DNA of 64,000 nt from positions 1 through 64,000 of the forward strand of contig NZ_UAUU01000002.1 in NCBI RefSeq assembly GCF_900457465.1, written 5' to 3'. The stretch comes from Sphingobacterium multivorum (GTDB lineage Bacteria; Bacteroidota; Bacteroidia; Sphingobacteriales; Sphingobacteriaceae). A program made the translations under genes and the position numbers. A model generated the notes under the pieces. That model was not told where the DNA came from. It saw only the letters and a list, made by a program, of their open reading frames with translations, and did not search any database. This document shows, one piece after another, positions 36,255 to 46,424 of this stretch; position 1 is the first letter of the stretch, and each line of letters starts with the position of its first letter.

Positions 36255-38114
36255 TTATTTCACATTCACATTAAATGTAAACGTCGCCTGCACGGTTTTC
36301 GCTCCTTCGTACGTATACACCAGTGCCTGCTTAATGGTATATTTCTTTTCAGCTGCCAGAGCTCCCGGATATTGTCCGATCGAGAACGTTATCGTACTTG
36401 CGTTAAATTCCGAAAACAAGCCCGCACTAGCGCCCCAGTTGGTGACGGCCCCGGCAGGCGTAAACCAATGCCCGTAACCCGTGGCCGTATTGTTGGGATT
36501 TAAACTTCCATTCGGCTCCACAGCATAGAACTTAATTTTTCCACTGCTCATCAAACCCGCCAGGTCTGCCGAAGGTATGGCCAAGGCCTCCCCTAGCTGC
36601 GCTGCATTGACGCTTACTTGCGTACCCGAATACCCTGTAGCATCTGCCGGGAAGCTCAAGTCATAATTCAATGCGATATCTTTCGGCTGACTGCTCACCT
36701 CATTGTATCCCGTAGCCGTTGTACCCTGAATTTTGATTTCGTAAGGCCATTGCTCATCGTTGCTGTCGTCATCATCCCAGGCATGTGGCTGGTAAACAGA
36801 TGGGGCGCCTGTGACAACAAACCAGAGGTTGCTGCAATTGGCCGGAACAGTAAACGCGACCGCATTCTCCGTGCCCTCCGTCCTGTCACCGTATACCCGC
36901 GTGCCATCTTTCAATAATGCCACATAGCCATAGCGCCATCCGGCACGGCTGGCATCCACCGGATTGAATCCGGCAGCATTTGGTAGGCCTTTAAAAGCTA
37001 CCGAGACCTTGGTTCCCGCAGCCGGAACTTCCAGCGGAATCACATTGTAACCCGTAGTGCCCGGACAACGATCATAGGCAACGCGAAGACTACCGTTGGA
37101 TTGACGCGTAAATTTGGTCGTCAGCTTACCGATATAATTCTTCCCATACTCCCGGATGCTGTTCAGGTCCCAGGTCACAAAGCGGGTCGCCGCATCATAG
37201 ATCTCATTGTTGAACTGCTTCACATCGATACCCGTTATACGCATATAAGCCTGCACCGGATCTTCGGGTTTTAAAGCTTCGCGCCAGATGCGGCCAATCA
37301 TATCGATCCCATGTTTGCTGGTCCAATACCAATGGATGAAATAGCTGGCATAACGATATTTCTCGTGATGAATATGGCGATGATAATTTTCGGTATAGAC
37401 GGGAAAATCGGCTCCCGAAAATGCCTGTGCGGGATAGGTTTGGTAGGCCTGCCATTGCGCGGTCTGCTCCCAGAACCCGTTGCCGCTGGTTCCGCCGTAG
37501 CCGTAACGAAATCCATGTCCGCCTTTCAGATCGGCAAATACCTGATATTGAAAACTGTGCCCGATCTCGTGCGCAATTACAGAACCCACCGGTTTACAGG
37601 TCGCCGGATTAATCCACAGTGCCCCGATTGTATCGTCGTAACCGCCACCATACGCCATCCATTCTGTCGTATAATGCACAAAAATCATCATTTTGTATTT
37701 ATCCAGATTGGAACGGTTCACTTTGCGTTCTGCAAACTTCAGCGTGCCGACGTTCAATGCGTAGAACTGTTCGGCCTTGGCCAAAAGATCATCAATATCG
37801 ACCCGATATTCTTCAGGGACGGTGTTCGCATTGGGATCGTTCTTCCCATAGCTTGCACCCCAGAACACAATAAAATGCTCCGACTGACGGCTGCGCGAAT
37901 AGGACCATTTGCTCCCTTTATCGTTATAATCCATGCCTTCAAATTCTTTGGGCTTATAAATCTTCAAAGAATCTGTTCCCACAGTAACGGGCGGCGTGGT
38001 GACCTCTTCCTCGACAGGAAGCGCTACTTCTTTTTTGCTGCATCCCTGCGAAAGGAAAACAAGTGCTGAAACCAGCGTCAGCAGGACTTTATGCAATACG
38101 ATACTTTTCATCAT
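36255..38114 (-). CDS. Putative lipoprotein metallopeptidase (DUF6055-like) with DUF4859 domain
   Basis: A 619-residue surface lipoprotein (lipobox SQGC, Cys25). Residues about 70-330 form a domain with HEIGHSFQY at 182-190, a zincin-type metal-binding motif, matching DUF6055-like proteins. The middle (about 340-470) looks like a beta-sandwich with a WDDDDSNDEQW loop. The last 150 residues are a DUF4859 domain (KIKFYAVEPNGSLNPNN, GHWFTPAG). The same C-terminal domain occurs in the fasciclin-like protein two genes away. It is the last gene of a SusC/SusD operon, so it probably acts on, or binds, the imported polymer at the cell surface. Protease activity is inference from the HEIGH motif. Confidence 0.82.
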   Translation of the reverse strand: MMKSIVLHKVLLTLVSALVFLSQGCSKKEVALPVEEEVTTPPVTVGTDSLKIYKPKEFEGMDYNDKGSKWSYSRSRQSEHFIVFWGASYGKNDPNANTVPEEYRVDIDDLLAKAEQFYALNVGTLKFAERKVNRSNLDKYKMMIFVHYTTEWMAYGGGYDDTIGALWINPATCKPVGSVIAHEIGHSFQYQVFADLKGGHGFRYGYGGTSGNGFWEQTAQWQAYQTYPAQAFSGADFPVYTENYHRHIHHEKYRYASYFIHWYWTSKHGIDMIGRIWREALKPEDPVQAYMRITGIDVKQFNNEIYDAATRFVTWDLNSIREYGKNYIGKLTTKFTRQSNGSLRVAYDRCPGTTGYNVIPLEVPAAGTKVSVAFKGLPNAAGFNPVDASRAGWRYGYVALLKDGTRVYGDRTEGTENAVAFTVPANCSNLWFVVTGAPSVYQPHAWDDDDSNDEQWPYEIKIQGTTATGYNEVSSQPKDIALNYDLSFPADATGYSGTQVSVNAAQLGEALAIPSADLAGLMSSGKIKFYAVEPNGSLNPNNTATGYGHWFTPAGAVTNWGASAGLFSEFNASTITFSIGQYPGALAAEKKYTIKQALVYTYEGAKTVQATFTFNVNVK

Positions 38115-38136
38115 TTGAGCGTTTAATAGGTAGAGA

Positions 38137-39105
38137 TCAACTATGTGTAATGGTCAAAAAACGGAAGCGAACGGTATAGGTACCACTTCGGTAGAATTTG
38201 ATGGTCGATACGGGGTTAAGATTACGTCCCAGCGTAGTCGCCGTACCAACAATACGGTAATAAGAAATGGGATCACCCGACCAAAATTCTGTGCCTACAT
38301 AAGTACCGTTCATGATGGGATACACCAGACCCGAAACATCTGGATAGCGATACACCAAGCCCGTATCGGTAACTTCCTCCGGATAGTAAGGCGACCAATT
38401 TTTGAATGTCGGCCGGTCTCCACGTTTGATGACCTCGCCTTTTTTAGGATTGAAGGGCTTGCCGTTTTTATCTTCCCATTGATATACAATTTTGTTTTCT
38501 CCTTCCGCCTTATGCTCTACGACGATCTCATAGTCTGTATACGGTAGAAAATTGGATTCGGCCCCGTAGTCCGAACTCGTGCACGACTTAAATAAAATAT
38601 CTTCCTTCTTAGCACCGATGACATTAAAGTCCAGTATATTCTTAAATTTTTTCTGTCCGGCGACATTGCTCACCTCCACATCGATCGTGTATTGTCCCGG
38701 GGTCACGAATTGCGTCGCCTGTGTAAAACCCACGCGACCACCGGTCGCATTGAGCATCATCGGTGGATATTTAGCTTTGCCGATCTTGGCATTCAACAGA
38801 TCCAGGGTGGTATCCCGCCAGGTGATCTCCGCCAGGTAGGTGGATATCTCATGCTCTTTTGAAAATTCTGTTGAGAGCTCGCCAGTTTCCTTGTTTCTTA
38901 CCGCAAGCAGATTCACGGTCAGCGGGGTTGTGCTTCCATTGGCAACAATGGCATCCGTGTACACCACTGCCCCCTGATTGACTTGCAGATTCTCCACATT
39001 ATAGCGTATATTTTCACTTAAATAACCTATTTGATCACTCTTGCAGGAATCCAATAGCCCGAGGGACAAACCTGCTAAGCCGATTATAAAACTTCGTTTT
39101 TTCAT
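38137..39105 (-). CDS. DUF5007-type surface lipoprotein
   Basis: A 322-residue lipoprotein (signal ending GLLDSC) with the pattern GYLSENIRYNVENLQVNQG that I associate with DUF5007 proteins of SusC/SusD loci. The body is beta-rich, with immunoglobulin-like segments, and probably forms an extracellular binding protein alongside SusD. I start at the ATG at 39105, because the longer frame from 39168 places 21 polar residues before the signal peptide. It lies between the fasciclin-like and HEIGH-motif protein genes in one operon. Confidence 0.75.
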   Translation of the reverse strand: MKKRSFIIGLAGLSLGLLDSCKSDQIGYLSENIRYNVENLQVNQGAVVYTDAIVANGSTTPLTVNLLAVRNKETGELSTEFSKEHEISTYLAEITWRDTTLDLLNAKIGKAKYPPMMLNATGGRVGFTQATQFVTPGQYTIDVEVSNVAGQKKFKNILDFNVIGAKKEDILFKSCTSSDYGAESNFLPYTDYEIVVEHKAEGENKIVYQWEDKNGKPFNPKKGEVIKRGDRPTFKNWSPYYPEEVTDTGLVYRYPDVSGLVYPIMNGTYVGTEFWSGDPISYYRIVGTATTLGRNLNPVSTIKFYRSGTYTVRFRFLTITHS

Positions 39106-39185
39106 CTGTTTTATTTTTTCATGTGTGACGAAACCATCCGGTTGATTCAGCACTGCCGCGGAATCCATCCGGCTAGTTTCATAAT

Positions 39186-40328
39186 TTATTTGATCTTAAT
39201 GTTGAATACAAAAACAGCATTCAAATCACCCTTTGTTTTCGACTTGTACACGAGGGATTGTCGTACCGTATAGGTACTACCCACCGTTGTTTGCCCTGGA
39301 TATTGCAGAATATTGAAGGTCATCGTTGAAGTTGCCAGCTCAGATACAATGCGTGCATCGGCACCCCAGGAGCAGGTTTGCCCTTTGGCATCGAACCAGT
39401 GTCCTGGTGCATTTGCCGTACTGTTTGCATTTAAGTTACCATCAGGCTGCACGGCATAATAGGTGATGTCCTTGCCTACCAACGCGGATATTGCTCCGCT
39501 CTCTAGGCCATAAAAGCGTGCTAAACGCGGAAGCAAAACGTCTACTGTGGTGCCAGTATAACCGGCGGCATCGTATTTAATACTCAGGTCGTAGGTAAAA
39601 GTCAGCGTAGCACCAGTTTCCACAATTTTAGGCCCCGTCAGGATGCGCGGCACAAAATCTCCGATAAACGTATGTGTATTGGCCAATACATTCAGCGTTG
39701 TTCCTGAAGCCGTTTTTATCCCGGTTGTCTGACAATACACCCGCATATCGGCCTGATCATCTTCTTTGACCGTCACAATACCGTCGGGACTGATCTGATC
39801 GGCCTCGCCACGCACTTTCACGTAATACAGATAATAAACGGGCTGTGAAGACCAGGCTGCTTTGGGCTGCTTTTGCTTATGATAGAAAAATCCACCCACA
39901 TTGGCCGCATTGCTGATCGTCGTATACGCTGTGCTGGCCGTTTCCAAATTGTAAGGGGCATCGTTGTAGATGTATGCCCTCACTGAATCTACAGGGATCT
40001 CGTTGAGAAACTGGTCAAAAGAATACTGTGCATTTTCATCCACATACTTTACCGAGTCCGCCTTCTGCTTATAATAACGGTTGACCGAATAGTCCGAAGG
40101 CGCCCAAAAGGTTTTCGCCTTGTTGATTTCGTCTTTGAGTTTAAAATGGTCAATCACCAGCAGCAGGGTATCAAACATCCCATTGGGATGAGCCGCCAGG
40201 TAGTCGTAAGTAGACAGATTGACTTCGGCTGTATGGAGGCCGTCATCCGTCAGATAAGCTGCTTTCTTGCAACCGATCACGGTCAGTCCAAAAGCCAGCA
40301 GCAACGCAAATCGATATAAGGTTTTCAT
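39186..40328 (-). CDS. Fasciclin-like lipoprotein with C-terminal DUF4859 domain
   Basis: A 380-residue lipoprotein (lipobox VIGC, Cys20). Residues about 40-230 resemble a fasciclin/FAS1-type domain (LSTYDYLAAHPNGMFDTLL, FWAPSDYSVNRYY); residues about 235-380 are a DUF4859 domain (YYAVQPDGNLNANSTANAPG, GHWFDAKGQ). FAS1-like domains in SusC/SusD loci are thought to bind or display ligands at the surface. It follows the SusD gene by 19 bp. The DUF4859 part is clearly paralogous to the end of the HEIGH-motif protein encoded downstream. Confidence 0.82.
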   Translation of the reverse strand: MKTLYRFALLLAFGLTVIGCKKAAYLTDDGLHTAEVNLSTYDYLAAHPNGMFDTLLLVIDHFKLKDEINKAKTFWAPSDYSVNRYYKQKADSVKYVDENAQYSFDQFLNEIPVDSVRAYIYNDAPYNLETASTAYTTISNAANVGGFFYHKQKQPKAAWSSQPVYYLYYVKVRGEADQISPDGIVTVKEDDQADMRVYCQTTGIKTASGTTLNVLANTHTFIGDFVPRILTGPKIVETGATLTFTYDLSIKYDAAGYTGTTVDVLLPRLARFYGLESGAISALVGKDITYYAVQPDGNLNANSTANAPGHWFDAKGQTCSWGADARIVSELATSTMTFNILQYPGQTTVGSTYTVRQSLVYKSKTKGDLNAVFVFNIKIK

Positions 40329-40347
40329 TTTTTTTAGGTTTAGTGGT

Positions 40348-41823
40348 TTACATATTGACAGTTCCCCAGTATGGTGTCTGATTCAGCATAGGATTGGCAG
40401 ACAACAACGATGGATCAAATGGCCAAAAGTATTTCTTCGCATTAAATTGCGACTGGTTCATTTTGCCTTCCGGAAATTTGTAGACGTTAAAGTGTTTATA
40501 CAACCGCACGAGATCGTAATAGCGATGGCCTTCCAGAAAAAGCTCGCGCGCTCTTTCACTAAAGATGGCCTCAATAAGCGGTTCCTCGTTTGTGTAGGCA
40601 GACAGTCCAGCTTGCGTGCGGATTTCATTTAAGATGGTTTCTGCGGAGCTATTTTTACCCGTTGCGGCCAATCCCTCTGCCATCAGCAGCTTAATATCGG
40701 AATAGCGAAAGATGATGATGTTATTTTTAAAAATCGCATTGGCATTTGACGCATTACTCGAAAACTTAACATTTGCATATTTCGTACACAGCGCATAGTT
40801 ACCGTTATATACCATATCAAACACACTTTTAAATCGTTTATCGTTACTGTCTTTAAAGAGCGTTTTAATATAATCCTGACTGATTCTTAAAATCGGATCT
40901 GTTAAAGACCGAAAATAAGGTCCGGCTAGTGAGAAGTATCCTATTCCCGAGTTTGTACCTTCGTTTTCCCCATTTTGGGAGATCTCAAAAATACCTTCAT
41001 TGGATTTTCCCTGATAAATACTACGGTAGTTCAAACTATCCCTTCCCACAAAAGAATACTCGCCGCTTTCCAATACCGATTTAGCGGCCTCGATGCAGTC
41101 CGCATATTCACCGCGCCATGCACTCAGATGCGCCTGCAGGGCAAGCGCTGCCCCGGTATTTGCACGCAGGGCAAAATCATCTTGGTCGATATTGCTCCAT
41201 TTCAGTAAAGTCAAAGCTTTAGTTAAATCGGCCTGGCTCTGATCCAGCACATCACTTTCTTTACTTGCTGGGAGATTTACAGCATCGATGGGCACCACAG
41301 ACTCTGTGATAATCGGCACTGTTCCCCATACCCTCGCCATATAGAAATAGGCAAATGCACGCACAAAGTAAGCTTCGCCGATATAGTAATCCCTGGTCGA
41401 TACATTGTCAAAGGCATTTTCATCCATCTTAGGGAGCTTTTGGATCACGCGGTTGGCCTGATCAATCGCCTGATAAAAGACATCATAGCGCCGCAGCTGA
41501 TACGCGGGCCGCCAAGTTTCCGAAGCTGCTACAGCTGTGTTGAGCTGCATATTGACAATTGGATTAAAGTCTGTATTGGTCGAAGAAGTAATCTCGTCCG
41601 TTAGCAAATCGCCATAAGCATAGTAAGCCATACCGCTGGCTTGATTGAGGGCCTTGCGCAGCAGTGCATACATGGCGTTGGTTGCGCTATTGGCATCTTC
41701 CTGCGTTTTCCAGAAGTTCTCGTCGGTTGCCGAACTGACAGGCTCAATGTCCAGAAACTTGGAGCAGCCTGAAGCGAGATACATGAAAGCACTCAGCATT
41801 AAAAACAATATTTTTCTTTTCAT
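40348..41823 (-). CDS. RagB/SusD family outer membrane lipoprotein
   Basis: A 491-residue SusD-fold lipoprotein (signal ending LASGC, Cys20). Family features include the N-terminal FLDIEPVSSATDENFWKTQED, GEAYFVRAFAYFYMARVWGTVP and the C-terminal RARELFLEGHRYYDLVRL followed by YFWPFDPS. It is the nutrient-binding partner of the SusC protein encoded 45 bp upstream. Substrate unknown; the downstream fasciclin-like, DUF5007 and HEIGH-motif lipoproteins belong to the same surface complex by context. Confidence 0.95.
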   Translation of the reverse strand: MKRKILFLMLSAFMYLASGCSKFLDIEPVSSATDENFWKTQEDANSATNAMYALLRKALNQASGMAYYAYGDLLTDEITSSTNTDFNPIVNMQLNTAVAASETWRPAYQLRRYDVFYQAIDQANRVIQKLPKMDENAFDNVSTRDYYIGEAYFVRAFAYFYMARVWGTVPIITESVVPIDAVNLPASKESDVLDQSQADLTKALTLLKWSNIDQDDFALRANTGAALALQAHLSAWRGEYADCIEAAKSVLESGEYSFVGRDSLNYRSIYQGKSNEGIFEISQNGENEGTNSGIGYFSLAGPYFRSLTDPILRISQDYIKTLFKDSNDKRFKSVFDMVYNGNYALCTKYANVKFSSNASNANAIFKNNIIIFRYSDIKLLMAEGLAATGKNSSAETILNEIRTQAGLSAYTNEEPLIEAIFSERARELFLEGHRYYDLVRLYKHFNVYKFPEGKMNQSQFNAKKYFWPFDPSLLSANPMLNQTPYWGTVNM

Positions 41824-41868
41824 CTCTAAATAATTTTAAGCCACCGTTATGCGATGGGACTGACATGA

Positions 41869-44800
41869 TTAAAAGGTAACATCCAAGCCTATTGTCCATT
41901 TCTTCGGGATCGGATATCCATTACCCGTTGAATAACCATTGGCTTCCACTGCTTCAGGGTCCGGCACGGAAGACCAGGACTTGACAGCCACATTATCCAC
42001 CACCCCATAAATGCGGAGCATTTTCAACTTAAGTTTCTTAATCATGGCCTGCGGGAATGTGTAGCTCAGCTGAATATTTTTCAGGCGTACAAAACTGGCA
42101 TTTTCGACAAACGTACTGTTGGCGATGTGCCAGTTGTCTACCGTATTGCGAAACAAAGTCGGGTATTTGGTCTGATCGCCGTCTTTCATCCAAAAGTCGC
42201 TGGGCTTAAAATCCCCTGCAATAGCCGAATTGGTACCCCAGGTATTATACAAGGTAGATGAACCGGCATCCTGTAATTTATCCGACAGGTAACCGTTCCA
42301 CAAGGAGCGTCCAAATACAAAACTCACGAGTGTGGATAAGCTAAAATTCTTGTAGGAGAACTGATTGATAAAACCGCCTACGAGGTCAGGATTTGGATTA
42401 CCCATATCAATTTTATCGTTGTAATCGATCACATAATCCCCATTGACATCCCTTCGGCGCGGATCGCCAGCCTGATATAAATTCCCCCTAAAATGCGTGA
42501 GTCTTTTTCCTGTCAAAGGATCAACAGGTACGTCTGCATCGGTTGCATATACCCCATCCACATCCCATACTTTGAATGGAAAAATAGGTTGGCCTACATT
42601 CAGTGCACGCTGCATCCATACATCCCCCACCTGTATTTCCTTTCCACCGTCAGGCAGGCTGGTCACATAATTTTTATTGTAAGCGATATTGAAATTGGTC
42701 GTCCACTGGAATGCCGACGAAGGAGCCATATTTCGGGAGATAATCGTCATTTCCACACCACTGTTTCTCACGCTGATAAAATTATTGGAGACGGTGCTAT
42801 ATCCTGAAGTAGCGGGCATCGTCAGATCGTAAACCAATTCTTTGGAGTCGCGCACATAAAAATCGGCAGTTACCGTAACTCGGTCGTGCAGCAGGTTCAT
42901 ATCGAATCCGGCATTAAACTGCGGTGAACGCTCCCATCGGATCGTCGGTGATGTTGCCGCCGCCGCATAATTAGGAGATACTGTCGGCTTACCGTTATAC
43001 GAGAGTACCGAACCAGCAATGCCATTTTCCAGCACCGCCCCTGGATAAGATGCGTCAAAAGTCAGTCCTGTGTAGCGCGCATAGTACGAGCCCGGATCAC
43101 GACCCGTAATACCATAGCTACCCCTTATTTTGAAAAAGGATATCGCGTTTTTGACTCCCTGGAAAAACGGTTCTTCCGAAAGCACCCAGCCTGCAGATAT
43201 GGATGGGAAAATACCCCAGCGGTTATCCTTGCTGTAGCGCGACGATGCGTCCATCCTGTAGCTTGCAGAAAGCAGGTATTTGTCCTTATAATCGTAGCCA
43301 AAACGACCGAATACCGATACGCGCGAGCGCTCATTGATGGAAGTCGTTGCATAGAGATCAGGCCCGGAAGGGATACCGGTTACGGTTTTCACATAATTTC
43401 CATTGTCGTTGTAGCCATACATATAATTTTCATTGGACGTATTGCGTTCAATACCAGTACCCAAAACGGCACTAAAATTATGGATATTGCGAATGCTCTT
43501 GATGTAGTTAAAATAGGTTTCCCATTCCCAGCGCTTATTTTGGTTCACCCAATTCTGTGCAAAGTTTCTATAGCCCGTAAGCAGTTTGGGGCGAAAAAGA
43601 TCGCGTGTATTATTATTGACATTAAACGAAAACTGCGAGCGCAGGGTCAGGCCATTGATCAGAAACTTTTTCAGTGTCCCTGCGAAGTTTCCATTCAGGC
43701 TGAAGGAGTTATCGCGATCCATCAAACCATCGTAGCGCCCTGTATAAATCTGCTGGTCTACATCCGTAAGCTGATAGAAAGAAGAAGGAAATCCCCAGGT
43801 GCTAAAGGGATATTTCGTATCGTCACCCGAACCATGTTTCGCTTTAGTAAAACCTGCGAACAAATTTGTTTCAAATTGGAAATTGTCCGTCGGGTTAGCC
43901 TGTAACATCAGGCGCGGGGTTAGGTTTTCATTTTCAAAGCCCATCATTACGCCCTGCTCATAGTAACGCTGTGCCGAGAAACGGTATAAAAATTTCTCCA
44001 TGGTGGCACCGATACTCACATTGACATTGTTGATGTTGGCCGACTGCAGAAAAAGCCCCTGCCAATCGGTATTGTTGTTAAAGGCTGGATTTAAACTATC
44101 TGTTAACATGGGGCTAATGGATCCGTTATTGAACCAGTCGTACGATCCACCCTGATAGAGCAAGTTCATTTTCAGCCTGCGCTCGGCTGCACCAACGGTG
44201 ATGGGCTTCATTGCCGGACGGCTAGAAACTCCGTTGTAAGCCGAGATCCGTATTTCGGGTTTACCCTGCGCCGGACGTTTGGTTTTGATGATAATGACCC
44301 CATTTGCAGCACGGGCACCATAAATGGCCGATGCCGAAGCGTCTTTCAGGATGTCAACCGATTCGATGTCGTTGGGATTAATGGCCTGCAAAGGACTTGC
44401 ATTACCATAAGCCGACCGGATATCACTCACGTCGTAAATAATATTGTCGATCACATATAAGGGCGCCTGCAGTTGGTTGTCTGCTAAGCCCAGGTTGCTC
44501 GTCCCGCGGATGTTGACAATGTTATTGGTACCGGGTTCGCCCGAAGTACTCAATACCGTCAGACCAGCCACGCGTCCCTGCAGCATGGCATCGAAGGTTG
44601 CATAGGGCGTATTTTCAAAATCTTTCCCTTTTACGGTAGCAATAGCTCCTGTCGTCTTCCGCCGCTGCACATCCTGATAGCCCATCACGACCACCTCATC
44701 CAGCCCCGTTCCATCTTCCTTCATGGTGATCTGAAGTGTATTTTCGCCGGCACGCAGCTGTTTCTCCTGCCGTACATAACCGACGTAACTAAAAATCAAG

Positions 44801-45033
44801 GTCGGATTTGCCGATTTAAGCGGTAGGCTGAATTTTCCATCCGCATCTGTTTTGGTGGCATTGCGGATGCCTTTCTCTAAAATACTCAGATCAGACAAAG
44901 GTATGCCTTTTTCGTCTTTAACGATCCCCGTGACCGTTCTCTGTTGTTGCGCATATAGCTGTTGACAGACCAACAGCAGCAACATAAAAATACCCGTTAA
45001 GCATTTTTTTGGAAGATTTTCATACATAGTCAT
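41869..45033 (-). CDS. SusC/RagA family TonB-linked outer membrane protein
   Basis: A 1,054-residue TonB-dependent transporter with signal peptide, carboxypeptidase-like regulatory domain (VTGIVKDEKGIPLSDLSI), the plug-start motif EVVVMGYQ, plug residues DASASAIYGARAANGVIIIK and a full C-terminal barrel. It is the first gene of a five-gene surface operon running to 36255. ATG at 45033 or 45027 may be used. The AraC regulator encoded just upstream on the same strand is the likely controller. Confidence 0.95.
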   Translation of the reverse strand: MTMYENLPKKCLTGIFMLLLLVCQQLYAQQQRTVTGIVKDEKGIPLSDLSILEKGIRNATKTDADGKFSLPLKSANPTLIFSYVGYVRQEKQLRAGENTLQITMKEDGTGLDEVVVMGYQDVQRRKTTGAIATVKGKDFENTPYATFDAMLQGRVAGLTVLSTSGEPGTNNIVNIRGTSNLGLADNQLQAPLYVIDNIIYDVSDIRSAYGNASPLQAINPNDIESVDILKDASASAIYGARAANGVIIIKTKRPAQGKPEIRISAYNGVSSRPAMKPITVGAAERRLKMNLLYQGGSYDWFNNGSISPMLTDSLNPAFNNNTDWQGLFLQSANINNVNVSIGATMEKFLYRFSAQRYYEQGVMMGFENENLTPRLMLQANPTDNFQFETNLFAGFTKAKHGSGDDTKYPFSTWGFPSSFYQLTDVDQQIYTGRYDGLMDRDNSFSLNGNFAGTLKKFLINGLTLRSQFSFNVNNNTRDLFRPKLLTGYRNFAQNWVNQNKRWEWETYFNYIKSIRNIHNFSAVLGTGIERNTSNENYMYGYNDNGNYVKTVTGIPSGPDLYATTSINERSRVSVFGRFGYDYKDKYLLSASYRMDASSRYSKDNRWGIFPSISAGWVLSEEPFFQGVKNAISFFKIRGSYGITGRDPGSYYARYTGLTFDASYPGAVLENGIAGSVLSYNGKPTVSPNYAAAATSPTIRWERSPQFNAGFDMNLLHDRVTVTADFYVRDSKELVYDLTMPATSGYSTVSNNFISVRNSGVEMTIISRNMAPSSAFQWTTNFNIAYNKNYVTSLPDGGKEIQVGDVWMQRALNVGQPIFPFKVWDVDGVYATDADVPVDPLTGKRLTHFRGNLYQAGDPRRRDVNGDYVIDYNDKIDMGNPNPDLVGGFINQFSYKNFSLSTLVSFVFGRSLWNGYLSDKLQDAGSSTLYNTWGTNSAIAGDFKPSDFWMKDGDQTKYPTLFRNTVDNWHIANSTFVENASFVRLKNIQLSYTFPQAMIKKLKLKMLRIYGVVDNVAVKSWSSVPDPEAVEANGYSTGNGYPIPKKWTIGLDVTF

Positions 45034-45420
45034 AATTTCGTTAAGCAGGTGTTCAGTTTAGCATACTGTCAATGACACATCTATCCCTGGGATAAATGAA
45101 TTCCTTTTGCAAAAAAGGCTGTAACAGCATGTTAAAAAATTGATTAGTTCTTCTTTCTGTAACAAAATTAGTACTTCGGAGTAGCGGTTTTCGGTCAGAT
45201 CTTACCCACTCATTCTAGCATTTTAACAAAAGAAAAAGAGGCCTATTGGCGAGCTGTAGGATTGCAGCATAGTGCATAAAACAGCAATTCCGTCCAATCC
45301 TATCGGGAATATTTTCCCCGTTATGGTTAGACGGAATTGAATCAGAGCCGAAATCGCGCAGGAAATTGAGCGACCTTCTGCCAGATGGGATCAAATAGCC
45401 TAAAGTGATTAAAAAGTTTG
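45034..45420. other. Leader and promoter region of the second SusCD operon
   Basis: No gene is supported here. CAAAATTA at 45163-45170 reads on the minus strand as TAATTTTG, a match to the -7 consensus, but I find no convincing -33 element. The inverted repeat at 45285-45339 lies further upstream of the SusC gene. Confidence 0.35.
45285..45339. repeat. Spaced 10-bp inverted repeat with nested hairpin
   Basis: CAATTCCGTC (45285-45294) and GACGGAATTG (45330-45339) are perfect reverse complements 35 bp apart; between them GGGAA and TTCCC form a second small stem. It lies 81 bp beyond the AraC gene and about 250 bp upstream of the SusC start. It could be an operator for the AraC protein or a folded 3' end for the AraC transcript; there is no T-run. 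Confidence 0.5.
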
Positions 45421-46284
45421 TTAATCGTATAGATAATTTCGGTAGTTGCGCACATATATTTTGGGCGATATCCCCAATATACTTCGAAACACACGGTTGA
45501 AATTGGTGATGCTATTAAAGCCGGCATCATAGGCGATTAAAGAGATCGAGTCGTGCCTACCCAAACCCAATAATTTACAGGCTTCACGGATACGCAGTTC
45601 ATTTAAATAGGCGACAAAAGTTTTTCCGGTGCAATTCTTAAAATAGCGGCAAAAGGCATGCGGCGTAAGGTTTGCCTTTTCGGCTATTTCATCCAAACTG
45701 ATATCCTCTTTAAAGTGCTCTTCCAAAAATTTACATAATTTTTCGATTCTGAAAGGTTTGGAGATTTCCCTTTTGGCCAGTTGAACACCAGAAAGCGGCT
45801 CCAATTCGGCGAATACTTTGCTGAGTGATTTTAACAGATAAAAGAAATTGACGAGCTGATCCAGAAAGTCGGACTTTTGCAGGATTTCAATATAATAGCA
45901 TACCTGTCCCTGATGTTTCGGCGGAACCTTAAATCCCCGCTGGCATTTATGCACAAAATCAAGCAGATTACGAAGTTCGGGCATGGTGGCCATGGTAGAC
46001 AGTGCTCCTTTCGGGCTAAAAAATAGTGAGACAGACCGCACAGATACTCCTGCGATGAAACTTTTAAACACATGGGCCTGGTTTGTTCCCAATAGAAAAA
46101 TGTCGCCGGGCTGAAACTCATGTACATTATCGTCCACGAGTAGCTGGCCGATACCTTCTTTAATCCAGATTAATTGATATTCCTCATGACGATGCATATA
46201 CGGATAGAATTTATCCAGTACATCTTCTTGAATATAGATAGATTTATCCTGAGGGGCAGGAACTTTAAATTGAACTGGCTTCAT
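45421..46284 (-). CDS. AraC family transcriptional regulator
   Basis: A 287-residue regulator with an N-terminal cupin sensor (about residues 20-95; HEEYQLIWIKEGIGQLLVDD, FQPGDIFLLG) and a C-terminal AraC domain (about 190-287; ISLIAYDAGFNSITNFNRVF). This architecture matches cupin-type AraC activators of sugar-uptake operons. It is encoded immediately upstream of the SusC operon on the same strand and is the best candidate for its regulator. Confidence 0.9.
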   Translation of the reverse strand: MKPVQFKVPAPQDKSIYIQEDVLDKFYPYMHRHEEYQLIWIKEGIGQLLVDDNVHEFQPGDIFLLGTNQAHVFKSFIAGVSVRSVSLFFSPKGALSTMATMPELRNLLDFVHKCQRGFKVPPKHQGQVCYYIEILQKSDFLDQLVNFFYLLKSLSKVFAELEPLSGVQLAKREISKPFRIEKLCKFLEEHFKEDISLDEIAEKANLTPHAFCRYFKNCTGKTFVAYLNELRIREACKLLGLGRHDSISLIAYDAGFNSITNFNRVFRSILGISPKIYVRNYRNYLYD

Positions 46285-46424
46285 AACAATTTAGATTTAA
46301 ATAAATGTCAATATGACATTAAATATACAATAGCCAGTTTAGTATTACAAAGCTTAACTAAAAGAGGTTAAAATAAGGTGATAGTTGGTTATAATTTGCA
46401 CATGAATGCAGCCACTACTAGCTG

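Noticed and set aside
37311..38069. Plus-strand 252-codon frame
   Set aside because: It is the antisense shadow of the HEIGH-motif lipoprotein gene, which has signal peptide, motif and domain support.
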